From assembly GCA_024803745.1 (NCBI GenBank), contig JANJXV010000006.1, positions 42,126,001-42,190,000 on the forward strand: DNA of 64,000 bases, read 5' to 3'. The translations under genes and the position numbers were made by a program. Within the stretch, counting starts at the first letter, position 1. The number at the start of each line of letters is the position of its first letter. The DNA comes from Megascapheus bottae. Lineage: Eukaryota > Chordata > Mammalia > Rodentia > Geomyidae. The notes beneath the pieces are model-generated. The model saw only the letters and a list, made by a program, of their open reading frames with translations. It ran no database searches and was not told the origin of the DNA. Shown in pieces: positions 10,838 to 21,964 of the stretch.

Positions 10838-10915
10838 GTTTTCATTGAGTACTTATGATGTACCAGTGCCAGGTCTAGAGAAAGAAAGATGAGTTAGATA
10901 CACTGCCTACACACA
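10838..10915 (-). mobile_element. MIR/L2-like 3' end
   Basis: 'CATTGAGTACTTATGATGTA' followed by 'CCAGTGCCAGGTCTAGAGAA' matches the reverse of the common MIR/L2 end (TGCCTGGCACATAGTAAG). Short and diverged. Confidence 0.55.
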
Positions 10916-12590
10916 AAATATAATTAAGAACCTTGATTTTGGAGAAATGACCTACCTTAGATGGCTGTATGTGGACTTATTCTGGAAGATCTTAAGGAAA
11001 CTAGCAGATCCATAGCTCAGGATGTCAAGAGAATACCCACATCAGGTAGAGAGCCTGGGCTCCTGGGGCTGGCAGGCCAGAGAGGGAGGAAGCCAGGGTA
11101 CTGGAGGAAGGGAGTGCTTCCTACATGTTAGGAACCCATCAGGCTAGATCAAAGGACAGGACACACTGCCCTGAATTCATGCCTTATATGAACAGTTCCA
11201 CTCTGCTAGGCATTATTCCTGAATCTGTGTCTGAGTCACCCATTCTTGCTGCTAGAGGGCAATCCACTTGTTGCTGAGGTAGATGGATGAAGCTAAGATA
11301 TAAAATATATTGACTTCAAAATTGTCAGAAAGACCAGAACCAACAGAAATGCCTCGTTAGCCTTGGGTTAGGAACAGGTGGGCCTCCTCCTGGCCTGTCG
11401 GTAGGACTTGATAGATCCCTCATGGTTCCTGACAAATAGGCTTTTCAGTATCTCCTGTGAAGAGAAGCAGGGTGGCCTGGCTATAAAAAGGCCCCTTGAA
11501 AGATTTAAATGCAGTGCCTTGTAGAAGATGAAGGGTAGCAGGACCCTGGAGGCTACAGAGGAAATAGCTATGTGCTGCCAAGATTGAATATACCAGGAGG
11601 TTATTTTGGGGGCCATCTATACCTCAGTAAAAGGAAATAAAGAAACTGTCAATGAAAGGACTTATTCATTTTCCTATCCTGTAGCAGAATATTAAATCTT
11701 GGTGAATATATTTGTTTACCTGACTAGGTTTCTGTGTAATTGCCGGCCCTCAGCTGTCAGCATTCACTTAACCATCAGTGAGTCCCTTGCAAATTCTGTG
11801 AGAAATTTTTAGGGTTGATAGGCAATCACTATTCCCTTTCATGTTGTTACAGAAATTTGATAAACCACCCGAATTAAAAAAAAGCCCATGAAACAACACT
11901 CTAGCAAAAAGACATCATGACTTTTAGGGTATAAATTTTCCTTTTTACACAACACATTTTTTTTCTTATATATACTCAGCTATTTTGGGTTGACATGTGC
12001 AAACAGACGAAAGAAAGCTTAATCTTAGGCTTAAAAAAAGCCACTAAATGGTTTATATTTTAGCGAGTCAGTAAAATCCAGAGGTTTTCCCTCTGGATAA
12101 AATCTTTTTTTTAACATAGCATTCATTTCCAGAAGTTAAAACAAGTGGAGTTGGGGGGTCATTTTCTCCACCTTCCTTTCTAAATTGAGAAGGTACCATG
12201 TGTGTGAAGAGACCAGGAGAGCCACATATGGACACTGAGACCGTCTGATGTTGTGTCCTGAGAAAGCTATGGAGGAATACCATGTACTTCCATCATTTCC
12301 AGTCTTTACGTTAGAATGTTAGTGGCTAAAACCCATTGGAAGGAATTCATTAGGCTTTTGTAAATACATATATACTCAATGGCTGGCTCACCCATGAAAT
12401 GGACAGAAGCATTACATAGAGTTCATTTCCTGGATAATACTAAAATTCATTCAGCATTCACATAGCTCTGCCATTGTTTTCCATTGCCTGATTTTGGATA
12501 AACTTGGATACATGCTTTCCTTTAATTTGACTTTAGAATGCACTAATAAGGCTTAGTGACATAATCTAAGTGAAACATTTAAAAGCCATT
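10916..12590. other. Unique DNA, about 1.7 kb
   Basis: No exon or repeat family is recognised. A CTCF-core-like string (CTGCTAGAGGGCA) lies at 11249-11261 and a TGAGTCA string at about 11232-11238. Both are short enough to occur by chance. Confidence 0.5.
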
Positions 12591-12594
12591 TCTT

Positions 12595-12830
12595 AGCCAG
12601 GCACTGGTGGATACCTATAATCCCAGCTACTCAGGAGGCTGAAACTGGAGGATTGTTATTCAAAGCCAGCCCAGGCTGGAAAATCTATGAGACTCTTATC
12701 TCCAATAAACTATGGGGGAAAAAGCCATAAGTGGAGCTGTGGCTCAAATGGTAGAGCACTAGCCTTGAGAAAAAGAAGCTTAGGAACAGTGCCCAAGGCT
12801 CAGGACACATACAAACAAAACATTTGTTTC
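12595..12830 (+). mobile_element. B1-ID dimeric SINE
   Basis: B1 head in sense ('AGCCAGGCACTGGTGGATAC', 'AATCCCAGCTACTCAGGAGG'), linker ('GAGACTCTTATCTCCAAT'), then ID-like unit ('AAGTGGAGCTGTGGCTCAAA', 'GGTAGAGCACTAGCCTTGAG') and an A-rich tail. Full-length architecture. Confidence 0.92.
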
Positions 12831-12904
12831 TTATATAAAACATAACATATATAAATACATACTATATAAAAACATGTTTGTAATTAAACAATTAAAAATT
12901 ACAA

Positions 12905-13020
12905 CAGAAGGGTAGACATAGTTCAAAAAATTTGTTCTTATTACTCATTTCCTGAATCATGTAACTGTTAGCCCTCTGTATACTAACTCTATAATAACAA
13001 TAAAAAGTAAAAATTACAGA
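12905..13020 (+). mobile_element. Sense L1 3' UTR end (type A-like)
   Basis: 'CTTATTACTCATTTCCTGAA', 'TCATGTAACTGTTAGCCCTC', 'ATAATAACAATAAAAAGT'. This is the sense version of the type-A L1 3' terminus, ending in an AATAAA-like signal and A-rich sequence. Only about 115 bases are left. Confidence 0.75.
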
Positions 13021-13600
13021 AAGTAGATATTACTCTAAAAAAGGATATTTTTTAAGAAGATCAAATTACTTTTAAATAGTTGTATGGAGGTTTTCAACAT
13101 GAAAAAACTTTTTCAACATCAATTTATGAGTACAATGTATCCCCTTAAGTTACTTAGTTAAGATTTTTTTTAATGTTTTCACTTTTATTGTTTCAATTTA
13201 AACACAGAAAATGGAGTGAGAAGAGGCACAGCATATTTATGCTGGTACTGTCTGAGGGCATATAGAAAGCTGAAAGATAATGAACTTAAAAAACTTACCT
13301 CTGTGCTTTTTATTGGTCATCGTAAACATCGATCATCTTTACAATTAAAAAAATCCAATCAAATTAAAATATGTTAAAGTTTTTATGTCCTCATGAGACC
13401 TAGTAGTTATTTAGTTCTTCCTATGGGAAATTACCTTATTGATGTGCTACAAATTACAATCATCTCAACAGCTCTAAAAGTAGAACTGGAAGCCTGGAGA
13501 AACAGTTAAATTTATATAGGGAGAGAAGTTAGCCCATCATCTCTACACATCTGGAAAGTGGAAATTAGGTGAAGGCAAATAGATACAGAGTTTGTTGTTG
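13021..13600. other. AT-rich unique DNA
   Basis: No repeat or gene is recognised. The stretch has several T-runs and A-runs, and GTT trinucleotides just before the next SINE. Confidence 0.45.
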
Positions 13601-13604
13601 TTGT

Positions 13605-13826
13605 TGTGGGGCTTGGCGTCTGGGTCTGGGGCATTGTCCCTGAGCTCTTTGGCTCAAGGCTGTTGCCCTACCCCTTGAGCCACAGCTCCACTTCCAGTTT
13701 TCTAGTGTTTAATTAGAGATAAGAGTCTCATGATCTTTAGTGCTTGGGCTGTCTTTGAACCATGATCCTCAGATCTCAGCCTCCTGAGTAGCTAGGGTTA
13801 CAGATGTGAGCCACTGCACCTGGCTA
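13605..13826 (-). mobile_element. B1-ID dimeric SINE
   Basis: Antisense ID-like tail ('GGGGCATTGTCCCTGAGCTC', 'CCCCTTGAGCCACAGCTCC'), linker ('GAGATAAGAGTCTCATGATC'), then the B1 head ('CCTCCTGAGTAGCTAGGGTT', 'GAGCCACTGCACCTGGCT'). Full length. Confidence 0.93.
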
Positions 13827-13844
13827 GAATTATTACAGCATGGT

Positions 13845-14240
13845 TTAAGCTTGGTATATGTTTACAAGGGAATACTTTTGTTCGTAAGAAGAAACACAGA
13901 CCTGGCAAATGTTACAGCACAGGTGAACCTTGAGCATTATACTTAGTGAAAGAAGCCGGTCATGGCAAGGATCATGTATTGTATGATCCCATTTATCTGA
14001 AGCACCCAGAATAAATGAATTCGTGGAGACATTAGATTAGTGGTTGTTCAGAGCCATTGGGTTAGAGGAGTGGGGGGTGATGTCATGAGGAATGGGGTAT
14101 CTCTTGCAAGGGTAAAAGGTTCTAACATGAGAGTAACGGTGATGATCACATAATCTTGTGAGCACAATGAAGCCTATTGAATTGGTCCTTTATGTGAGTA
14201 AATTATATACTATGTGAATTGTATTGCAATAAAATTTGAT
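13845..14240 (+). mobile_element. Older L1 (L1M-type) 3' end
   Basis: Sense match to the 3' end of older mammalian L1s: 'CTTAGTGAAAGAAGCCGGTC', 'TATTGTATGATCCCATTTAT', 'GGAGACATTAGATTAGTGGT', 'GTGAATTGTATTGCAATAAA'. This family differs from the type A/B L1s nearby. It is diverged. Confidence 0.85.
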
Positions 14241-14255
14241 TAAAAAGATCTCCAG

Positions 14256-14345
14256 GACTAGAGATGTGGCGTAGTGGTAACTAAGCCTAACACTTGTGAA
14301 ATCCTGGGTTTTGTTCTTAGCACTGTACAAACAAAATCAAATCAA
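14256..14345 (+). mobile_element. ID monomer
   Basis: A single tRNA-like unit: 'TAGAGATGTGGCGTAGTGGT' (A-box side), 'AAATCCTGGGTTTTGTTC' (B-box side), 'TTAGCACTGTAC', then an A-rich tail. It lacks the second monomer seen in the dimeric SINEs. Diverged. Confidence 0.75.
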
Positions 14346-14470
14346 AGATAAAGTCCATTAATGATCACTATTTACTGGACAGAGGGACTTCTGTACCCTT
14401 TTGCCTAGATTGTCCTTAATTTTCCAAGGCAATAGGACTTCTCCATCAGCTTCTTCTGATTTATTGATGT

Positions 14471-14845
14471 TCAAGGATTCTTTAAAAATTGTTATTGTAA
14501 GCCGGACACAGTGGCTCATGCCTGTAAGTCCTAGGGACTCAGGAGGCTGAGTTCTGAGGATCAAGGTTTAAAGCCAGCCCGGGCATAAAAGGACCTGAGA
14601 CTCATCTCCATTTAAGCTCTAGAAAACAGGAAGTGGGTCTTGGCTTAAGGGTAAGGTGGTAGCCTTGAGCTAAAGAGCTCAGGGACAGCACCCAGGCCCA
14701 GAGTTCAAGCCCCATGAGCCACACACACAAAAAATTGTTATTGTAAAGACAATGTACAGAGGGGTTATAGTTACATGTCAGGTAGTGAATACATTTCTTT
14801 TTGAATAGTGTCATCTCTTCCCTTGTTTTTGCCCAGTCAAGGATT
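14471..14845 (-). mobile_element. Tiny 5'-truncated L1 (type A) carrying a SINE
   Basis: A 3' UTR fragment of roughly 110 bases in minus orientation is split by a plus-strand SINE. Left part 14480-14500, right part 14747-14836 ('GACAATGTACAGAGGGGTTA', 'TAGTTACATGTCAGGTAGTG'). The flanks share TCAAGGATT at 14471-14479 and 14837-14845, a probable target-site duplication. Confidence 0.75.
14501..14729 (+). mobile_element. B1-ID dimeric SINE with perfect TSD
   Basis: Sense B1 head ('GCCGGACACAGTGGCTCATG'), linker ('GAGACTCATCTCCATTTA'), ID-like unit ('GGTGGTAGCCTTGAGC', 'GAGTTCAAGCCCC') and an ACACACA/A tail. A perfect 17-base duplication, AAAAATTGTTATTGTAA, lies at 14484-14500 and 14730-14746. 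The SINE went into an L1 A-tail region. Confidence 0.95.
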
Positions 14846-14894
14846 TTTACTAACAGTGTCAATGGATGAATGCTCCTAAGGAGGTCTCTCTGTC

Positions 14895-14895
14895 C

Positions 14896-14926
<31 letters not shown>

Positions 14927-14927
14927 T
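14895..14927. repeat. (CTGT)n microsatellite
   Basis: About eight CTGT units in a row. Confidence 0.95.
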
Positions 14928-14929
14928 TC

Positions 14930-16190
14930 TGTCCTTGAGGGCAGAAGGGTTCTTATGATTTCTATAGGATTCAGGAGGTGAGGTAGGAAGATAGATCTTA
15001 AGGATTAAAAAAAAAATCCAGACTTTTTCTGTAGGTTTGAAGCAGGTGACCATCTAAGAGGCCAGAAAGCCTCTGTAAAGTAGAAGGGATGTTAATTAAG
15101 AATGACTTAAGTCATTGATAGGCTGGATGGTGATATTCAGAAAATTAGACTCTGACTTGAAGATCTCCATGGAGAGAAAGTCCTTTGTGAGTCATGAGAA
15201 TGGTGGCTGAGGTGCAGATCAGATGAGCCAGAGTCGAGCAGGTTTAGAAATTGTGAGACCAGGGATGAAGGGACCCAAATCATCTTAGAAAATGGTTCCC
15301 GTTGTGGTGGAGACTGTGAAGAGAAGTCTTCATGGCCACCAGTTGCCATTAGATAATGGTGTGGAGAGGGTGGGGGCTTTGGGGTGGAGTAGAGGTACGT
15401 TAGCAGGTAGTGAAGTGAAGGGGAGTGAATTTCCAAGACTGAAGTTAGGAATGGTCTGTGGAGGGCTGGGACCATGCTTATGTGGCCCTTTGACTTCAGT
15501 ATCTTGGGAGAAGATGGAGAGGGCCTTTACCACTGTGGACATTCTCTGATTACATCCCATGGTGATAAAGGCATTCACTGGACAAGGAAATTCTATAATC
15601 AGTGCTGAGAAGCAAAAGATGTGTCAACTTGGGGGCGAGGACATCGTGAAAGAGGGCCAGGGGAAAGTGAAGGGAGGATTTGGAAAGAGTTTTGAATTTC
15701 AGGTGTTTCAACCTGGTTTATGGTTCTAGAACATTTAGAACTCTGTGATAAAGTGATAAAACCCCATTATGGCACTTTAGGATAGAATTTTTAACCCAAA
15801 CCTCAGCAGTAAGTCTCAAATCATGGAGTACCACTGCTATAGCAAGCTTTGCTTACTTGAAAAATAAATGCTATTCTAGAAATGGGGCCACCATTTTTAC
15901 ATATCCATAAAAAAGAATATGAAGCATTCCAGGAAAAGAGATGATCAGAAATGGAAGTATAAAACTGGAAGTTTAAGGGCTGATTAGAATATAGGACTTA
16001 GAGATAGAAAAGATACAATCTAAACTGTAGTTTAGGTGGCCACTCTGGAAAAAAGCCTTAAATGTCAGACCTATACATTTGATTTAATTCTCCAGACTAA
16101 ATGTGCATATGACCCCTTGGTTTAGGAGTATTGAGAAATGCAGGTGCAACAGGGAAAGAAGAAACAAAAGGGAGCAATCTTATCAAAAGG
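14930..16190. other. Unique DNA, about 1.25 kb
   Basis: No recognised exon or repeat. Overlapping frames of 80-112 codons occur on both strands around 15137-15578, which is what GC-richer non-coding DNA gives by chance. Confidence 0.45.
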
Positions 16191-16195
16191 CAACT

Positions 16196-16420
16196 GTGTC
16201 TGGGTATGGGTGGTGCATGTCTGTAATCATAATTACTCAAGAGGGTGAGATCTGAGGATTTGAAGCCAGCCCAGATGGAAAAAAAAGGTGTGGAATTTCT
16301 TACCTCCAATTAACCAACAAAGAGCTGGAAGTAGAGGTGGTTCAAGTGGTAGGGTGTCAACCCAGAGTGAAAAGGCCAAGCAAGAATACAAGGCCCAAGC
16401 TTAATTCCCAGCATTAAGGA
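16196..16420 (+). mobile_element. B1-ID dimeric SINE, diverged
   Basis: B1 head ('GGGTATGGGTGGTGCATGTC', 'GAGGGTGAGATCTGAGGATT', 'GAAGCCAGCCCAGATGG'), linker ('TTACCTCCAATTAACCAA'), ID-like part ('GAGGTGGTTCAAGTGGTAGG'). Older than its neighbours. Confidence 0.85.
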
Positions 16421-16429
16421 TGGTGCTAC

Positions 16430-16745
16430 TGGTCACTCGATAAATAGCTGGTAACTGCTTACCAGCAGAGTTTAATGTAAGTGGAGGGAATAAAATGTGC
16501 ACTGTTCACAAGTAGTCATGAGGCAGAAGGTGATAATGTGGGAAGTGATTGAAAGTATCATCTAATAGAGGTTTTCAAGGAAGTAGCATGTGGGCTATAC
16601 ACTGAGGAGTAGGAAAGATTTGGCTTTGTGGTCGTGAAGGAAGAGAAGAAGATATTCTGAAAGTGGAAATTACTGTAGTCCAATACGTAGAGTGTATGAC
16701 TTCCATTTGTTGTATGGGTTTGGAACATTTTTATATATGTATGTG
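16430..16745. repeat. Possible ancient mammalian interspersed repeat
   Basis: The purine-rich run 'TTTTCAAGGAAGTAGCATGT' to 'GAAGGAAGAGAAGAAGATAT' resembles the part of an old mammalian repeat with the layout 'AAGGAGGAAGTAACATTTGAGC...'. The family name and strand are not established. Confidence 0.3.
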
Positions 16746-16934
16746 TCATGGACCAATTTGATAATTTGTTGAAAACTGTGGAATTCTTTGAATAATATTT
16801 CAGACATATTAACCAGAATTCTTACTAAGAATCTGTATTAAAACAAAGCTATCAGTAAAAGAAAAAATTGTGATGTAGAAAAATATAGGTTTCTCTTTCT
16901 CCACTCCTGTCATTTATTTTATTTAACCTTTTGA

Positions 16935-17145
16935 TTCTCATGCACCAAGGGGTGGAATTCATGGCTTAGGTGTTGTTCCTGAGCCTTTAAGTTCAAAGCT
17001 AATACTTTAACATTTCATTCATAGCTCCAATTCCAGCTTTTTGGTGGAATTGGAGTTAGCCAGGGCTGACTGAACTCTCATCCTCAAATATCTGCCTTCT
17101 AAGTGTCTAGAATTACAGATGTGAGACACCAGTGCCTGTCTTCAG
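16935..17145 (-). mobile_element. B1-ID dimeric SINE, diverged
   Basis: Antisense ID part ('TGTTCCTGAGCCTTTAAGTT', 'CATAGCTCCAATTCCAGC'), then B1 ('CTCATCCTCAAATATCTGCC', 'TAGAATTACAGATGTGAGAC', 'ACCAGTGCCTG'). Clearly recognisable but decayed. Confidence 0.8.
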
Positions 17146-17221
17146 CTCCTGTTTACTTATTATTCCTAGTATATTACATCAGTTTTCCCTAAATGTGCCT
17201 TTTTAAGATATTAATTTACCT

Positions 17222-17365
17222 TCATGTTGTATTTTTTGTCAGGGTAATATATAGAGGGGTTACAGTTACGTTTGTCAGATAGTGAGTACATTACTTCTCA
17301 AATACTGATACCCCTTCTCATGGTTTTCTCCCATTCTCCCTCCTCCCATCCAACTTTTTAATTTA
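17222..17365 (-). mobile_element. Short L1 3' UTR fragment (type A)
   Basis: Antisense 3' UTR only: 'TTTGTCAGGGTAATATATAG', 'AGGGGTTACAGTTACGTTTG', 'TGATACCCCTTCTCATGG', then the C/T-rich stretch. Severely 5'-truncated. No convincing TSD found. Confidence 0.85.
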
Positions 17366-19550
17366 AAAATAAACTTGAACTTTTTTCTTTTTTAAAAAAA
17401 AGAAATATACAGGTTTCATTACTAGTGCAAAGAATAACAGGCCTAAGAGTAATCAAATAACAACTCATTCCTAACTTGATGAGCTTCTGTGATATTTGAA
17501 ATATCTACAACAACTGTAATAAAACATAAAAGTACATAGGATCTCAACTGCTGATAAAAGTATTAGTATTGTTTATATTATAATTTAATGCTTACAGTCA
17601 TAAAGCAAGTACAAAATGACTGTGACAGCCAGGAGTAAAGATGAAGGCTTTCTCTTTCTAAATCTGTGCACTCTGATATCTACGCACAGAGGCCTTCAAA
17701 TCATGGACTAGGAGCTAGAACTGTATGTAGAATGGGGTTGAGCAAAGTAGTATACTACAGAGTTGTTCCAAATTATTATGAGTCCCTCTGGGATTTCAGA
17801 TAGATAGAACTGGATTTAGTCAAAGCTGGAAGGGTCAATGCTTCCTGAGTAAGCTAAGAGAACACCTATTCAACATTTCAGGTCTTTGAGCCACCCATCT
17901 GCTGTGCCCTCCATGGTTTAAGGAGGCCTCTGATGATGCTTGCAGACTAAGGAGAGGATTCAAGTCTGTAGGAAAGCATTTGATGGAATGAATGTCTATT
18001 TGATGGTAGCCTGGGTGTTTCGTGGACAGGATGTTCTTTATTTGTCTTTCAAGCTGTGGAGGGGAGGGTGGAGAACTGTAGAGATGGTGGTTCCTGTCTG
18101 GGCACTGTGCTGCTTGTTGTCTGGCCTTTTTGTTTGGGGCTGCTTAGCCATTCATTAGTTGGGAGAAGCTTGGTAGAACACAAATGGAGCAGTCAGATGG
18201 AGACAGAGGCAGATGGAGAAAGTGAGGTGGCCGTGGAAAAGGCTTTTTGGTGGTAAGTGTGTCTGGTTTTCCGCACTGAAATTTTCCCCACTGCCGGGGG
18301 CTTAGTTTAAATGACTGCCTTTTGGTTTTGGACTATGACAAAAGCTGTGGGCCTGGCTGCTTACACTAGAGAAATAAGGGCACCTTTGTTCTGGAACAGT
18401 GAAGTGGAAGCAGAAGGGCTTTGCGAATGTGGCTAAGGTGGCAGCCTGACCAGACAGCATGGGCAGTTTTGGATTTCTGAACTCTGGAGGCAGCGGGGAA
18501 GACAACACACCTTTCTATCCTGCAGCTTCTTCAGTGAGCAGTGTGAATGCTGGGATGTGGTCAGCATTGTGCTTGTGAAATTTGCTCTCTACTCAGTTTG
18601 ACTGTTGTGACTTGTGCTCTGGGGACCCTGGGGACACCTGGGGTGGCTTTGAACTTGGGGTCTTCAGGGACTCCCAGTGAGGTTCATCATGGTTTCCTGT
18701 CATCCTCCATCAGAAACCCGTGCTCCCAGAAAATGCCAGTTGTGCTCCTTGCCATACAGAGTGATGCTCTCTGTAACAGCAAAGGCAGAACATCTGATGT
18801 TGCAGGCAGCCATCTGGCTATCTTCGGGACGGAACATGCATATTAATTTACTCTTTCGTTTATTACCTTTCTCACCCTCAAACACTTAGGTGGTGCTAAT
18901 TGCAATGGCTGTTAAGCAGGCTTCCCAGGCAACTTATCCTCTCTGCTTCCAATCCGTTAGGCAATTACCAGTGCTAATATACTTCTAGTTGAGTATAGCA
19001 CCAAGCAAAGTGGACCGGCTGTGTCGAGTTCTCTTGGACAATGATCAGTCAGCCTTTAAAAGACAAGAGGAACTATATTATTAGGAATACTTAATTTCCT
19101 CAAGTTAAGAAATTCAAATGGGGGCTCCTCAAAGGGAGAGTAGAATGGAAAGTACTGTCTAGAGTTCAGTTATCTAAAAGTTACAAAAGATTTGGGTAAG
19201 TCACCTCTTCCCTGGACCTGAGAGGTAAAAGAAAACCCTGAGACATAATTTGTCCTGTCTTGAATAAGTCCAGTCTAAAGACCACATGGTCCATAAATAC
19301 CCTTCTGATTGCCAAGCCAAGTCAGCAATCTAGACTTGACAGGAGCACCTGTGTTTATATTCTCCATTTTACCCTCTCTCTGGTTATAACTGTGAACTTA
19401 CCAAGTACAAGAAAATAGCATGTGATTTGATATAGCACTGAGTAGAGTCAAGGTAATAACTGGCTAAGCTGGATGACAGAACACACTAAATTGGTCCCTA
19501 ATTTCCTCTTTCCACTACAGGGAGAGGTTTCTGCAAAAAATGAAGCAAAA
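17366..19550. other. Unique DNA, about 2.2 kb
   Basis: No recognised exon, although plus-strand frames of 66-99 codons exist at 17940-18846. The block 18885-18990 has paired TAATTG/CAATTA strings and low-complexity-free sequence. It is listed as a candidate conserved element in the findings. Confidence 0.45.
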
Positions 19551-19555
19551 AATTG

Positions 19556-19622
19556 CTTCCAGACCATATACTAGTGGCTCATACCTGTAATCTTAGCTAC
19601 TCAGGAGGCTGATACCTGGAGC
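19556..19622 (+). mobile_element. B1 head fragment
   Basis: 'GACCATATACTAGTGGCTCA' and 'AGCTACTCAGGAGGCTGATA' are the first 60 or so bases of the B1-type monomer. The remainder is missing where L1 sequence begins. Confidence 0.75.
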
Positions 19623-19629
19623 CCCTGGG

Positions 19630-20306
19630 ATTCTGTTCAGGAAGTTCCTGCCTGGGCCTATGGTTCTGGTGTCTATACTACTCTGTCTTGTAGTAGTTTC
19701 AGAGTTTTAGGGATGATATTGAGGTCTTTGATTCATTTTGAGTTAATGCTCTTGCATGATGACAAGCTGGGATCTACTTTTAGTTTTCTGCATGTGGCTG
19801 CCCAGTTTTCCCAGCACTAATAATCAAAGAGGCTTTGTTTATTCCACTGTATATCTTTGGCTCCTTTGTCAAATATCAGGTGACTGGAGCATGTAGTTTT
19901 ATTTCTGGATCTTCTGTTTGTTCCATTGATCTTCAGGTCTATTTTTGTGCCAATACCATGCTGTTTTTGTTATTATGGCTTTATCTGGTGTTGTGATACC
20001 ACCTACATTGCTTTAAAATTTTTTCTTGTTTTCTTTTTTGCCTAGAATTGCTTTGGCTATTCTGATGGGGATTGCATTGCAATTGTAGATCAGCTTTGGT
20101 AGTATGACCATTTTTTACAATGTTGATTCTCTCTATCCATGGGTATCTTCTTTAAAGTGTTTCTTTAGGCTTTTATAGTCTTCATTAAATAATTCCTTTA
20201 TGTCTTTGGCTATGTTAATTCCTAAATATTTTATTATTGTGGGGCTATTGTAAATGGGATTGTTTTCTTGATTTCTCCTTTTCTTGGTGCATTGTTGGCA
20301 TACAGA
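19630..20306 (-). mobile_element. Older L1 ORF2 interior, part 1
   Basis: Antisense ORF2 from a region upstream of the carboxy end: 'AGGTCTTTGATTCATTTTGA', 'GTGCCAATACCATGCTGTTT', 'GAATTGCTTTGGCTATTCTG', 'CCTAAATATTTTATTATTGT'. Frames are broken. A younger L1 interrupts it at 20318-21001, and it resumes at 21002-21056. Confidence 0.88.
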
Positions 20307-21017
20307 AAGGCTACTGATTTTTTCCATATTTTTTATTGTAATGAATAGAAGGGTTACATGATATTCACCAGATAGAAGGTGCATTACTTCACAAGCATTG
20401 ATACCCTTTCTCATGTCTTGGTCCCCATTTCCCTCCTTCCACCTCCTCCCCTCATCTTGTTTTCCCCCTTCCCTATCCTATTTCAAATAACCAAATGAGC
20501 ATATATACAATATATCAGATAACAAGGTGAAATACTGTAACAATATGAGATAACCAAGGGAAAGCAAAAGAAATGAGAGATAACACAGTACATTAAGGAC
20601 AACAATCACTCATTATATGGCTTTTGTTTCAATATCCTGGAGGTCCTTTCATTTAGGTCATATTGTATGGCCTTATGTATCTAGGTTTTGTTCTATTGTA
20701 ACTCTCTGCTAGGAGAGCCCAAGGTTTCCACTAATTATGACAAATGAGGGAAACCATTGAGCCTATGTTCCTCTGAATCTGGCTTACTTCACTTAAAATG
20801 ATTTTTTTCTATGTCTTTCCATTTCCTTACAAATAGGGTGACGTTGTTCTTTCTGACAGCATTCCATTGTGTATAAATACCACATCTTGTTGATCCACTC
20901 ATCCACTGAGGGGCATCTGGGTTGGTTCCATATCTTTGCTAGGGTAAATAGTGCTGCAATGAACATCATTGTGCTAGTGGGTTTAGTATGTCCTTGTTTC
21001 TAAGGCTACTAATTTTT
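20307..21017 (-). mobile_element. L1 insertion, type B, with TSD
   Basis: Antisense 3' UTR ('TTTTTATTGTAATGAATAGA', 'AGGGTTACATGATATTCACC') then antisense ORF2 end to 'GTGCTAGTGGGTTTAGTATG'. The host sequence AAGGCTACT(G/A)ATTTTT is duplicated at about 20307-20322 and 21002-21017. The element was truncated after about 680 bases. Confidence 0.93.
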
Positions 21018-21056
21018 GTGAGTTGATTTTGTATCCTGCCACTTTGCTGAAGTGAA
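21002..21056 (-). mobile_element. Older L1 ORF2 interior, part 2
   Basis: 'TTTTTGTGAGTTGATTTTGT' and 'CCTGCCACTTTGCTGAAG' continue the antisense ORF2 region left of the type-B insertion. The match fades after about 21056. Confidence 0.85.
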
Positions 21057-21960
21057 AACTGGGCGTCTTGAAGGTGGCTTTTAGGATAAAAGTGGAGGTT
21101 AGCTATTCAGCAACTTTTGCCTACCATATATTTTATATTTTGTTCTTAAATTCTCTAGAAACTTGGTTTGCGAATAATGTTCTTTTTTTCAAGGAATCAA
21201 ATTAAAACGACTTATTTAATTTTTTTCCCAAGCAGAAAATCTGATATATGTAGTACAGTATGTTGGCCTCATAAAGCTGTTTTTTTGCCCAAGTGCCAAG
21301 CAGAAATTGAAATCTTGGGACATTTCCCCAGTTTGGGCCATGTTTGTGAGCACACAATGTGTTTTAAATAATTGACTGTTTTAGAAAGGATTTTTTTTAT
21401 CTAATGATTTATGGCTCATCATTTTTGATTCCTATTTTTGGACTAGGATAGAGACTTAGAAGATTAAAATAACAGATATTTTGGTTATTTTATCAAGAAA
21501 ATATTTCAAGCCACTTCTGACATTGTTTTTGCTAACTTCTTGAAGATCCAAGCATCAATCCACTTAAAGAACGTTCCTGAAAATTTCTTATGCCATTTCT
21601 TACTGTGATGGATTCTCTCATTCCTTTTAAATGAAAACAACTCCTTTTAAAACTTTTATTCTTGAAAGATAGCTTCATGTTTACAATCCCATGCTTATAA
21701 TTATTTTTTTCTGAGTTTTAACTATATTGTTCTGTTATTTCTTTTTTTATGAGAAGAATATTTTCTGTTCTGTTATTTCTGTGACTATCTCTTTGTATGC
21801 AATACTTTTTCAAGAGTCTTATTTTTGAATTTGGGAAGTTTATGATATTCTTAGCTGTGATTTTATTTGTGATTTTGTTGTATTCCTTTTGGAGGTGACC
21901 ATACTTAATGAACTTGTAAGCATATTTCTTTTACTAAATTCAGAGATTTTGGCTCTTGAT
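21057..21960. other. AT-rich DNA, possibly very old L1
   Basis: T-rich with motifs such as 'TCTTATTTTTGAATTTGGGA' that resemble decayed antisense L1/HAL1 sequence. No clear assignment and no gene. Confidence 0.3.
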
Positions 21961-21964
21961 TTTT

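Noticed and set aside
10364..10892. Arg/Lys and Leu/Phe repeat frames of about 157 codons
   Set aside because: Translation of the CTT/CTC triplet array.
18547..18846. 99-codon plus-strand frame, GC-richer than surroundings
   Set aside because: Two overlapping frames and a minus-strand frame are open as well. No domain.
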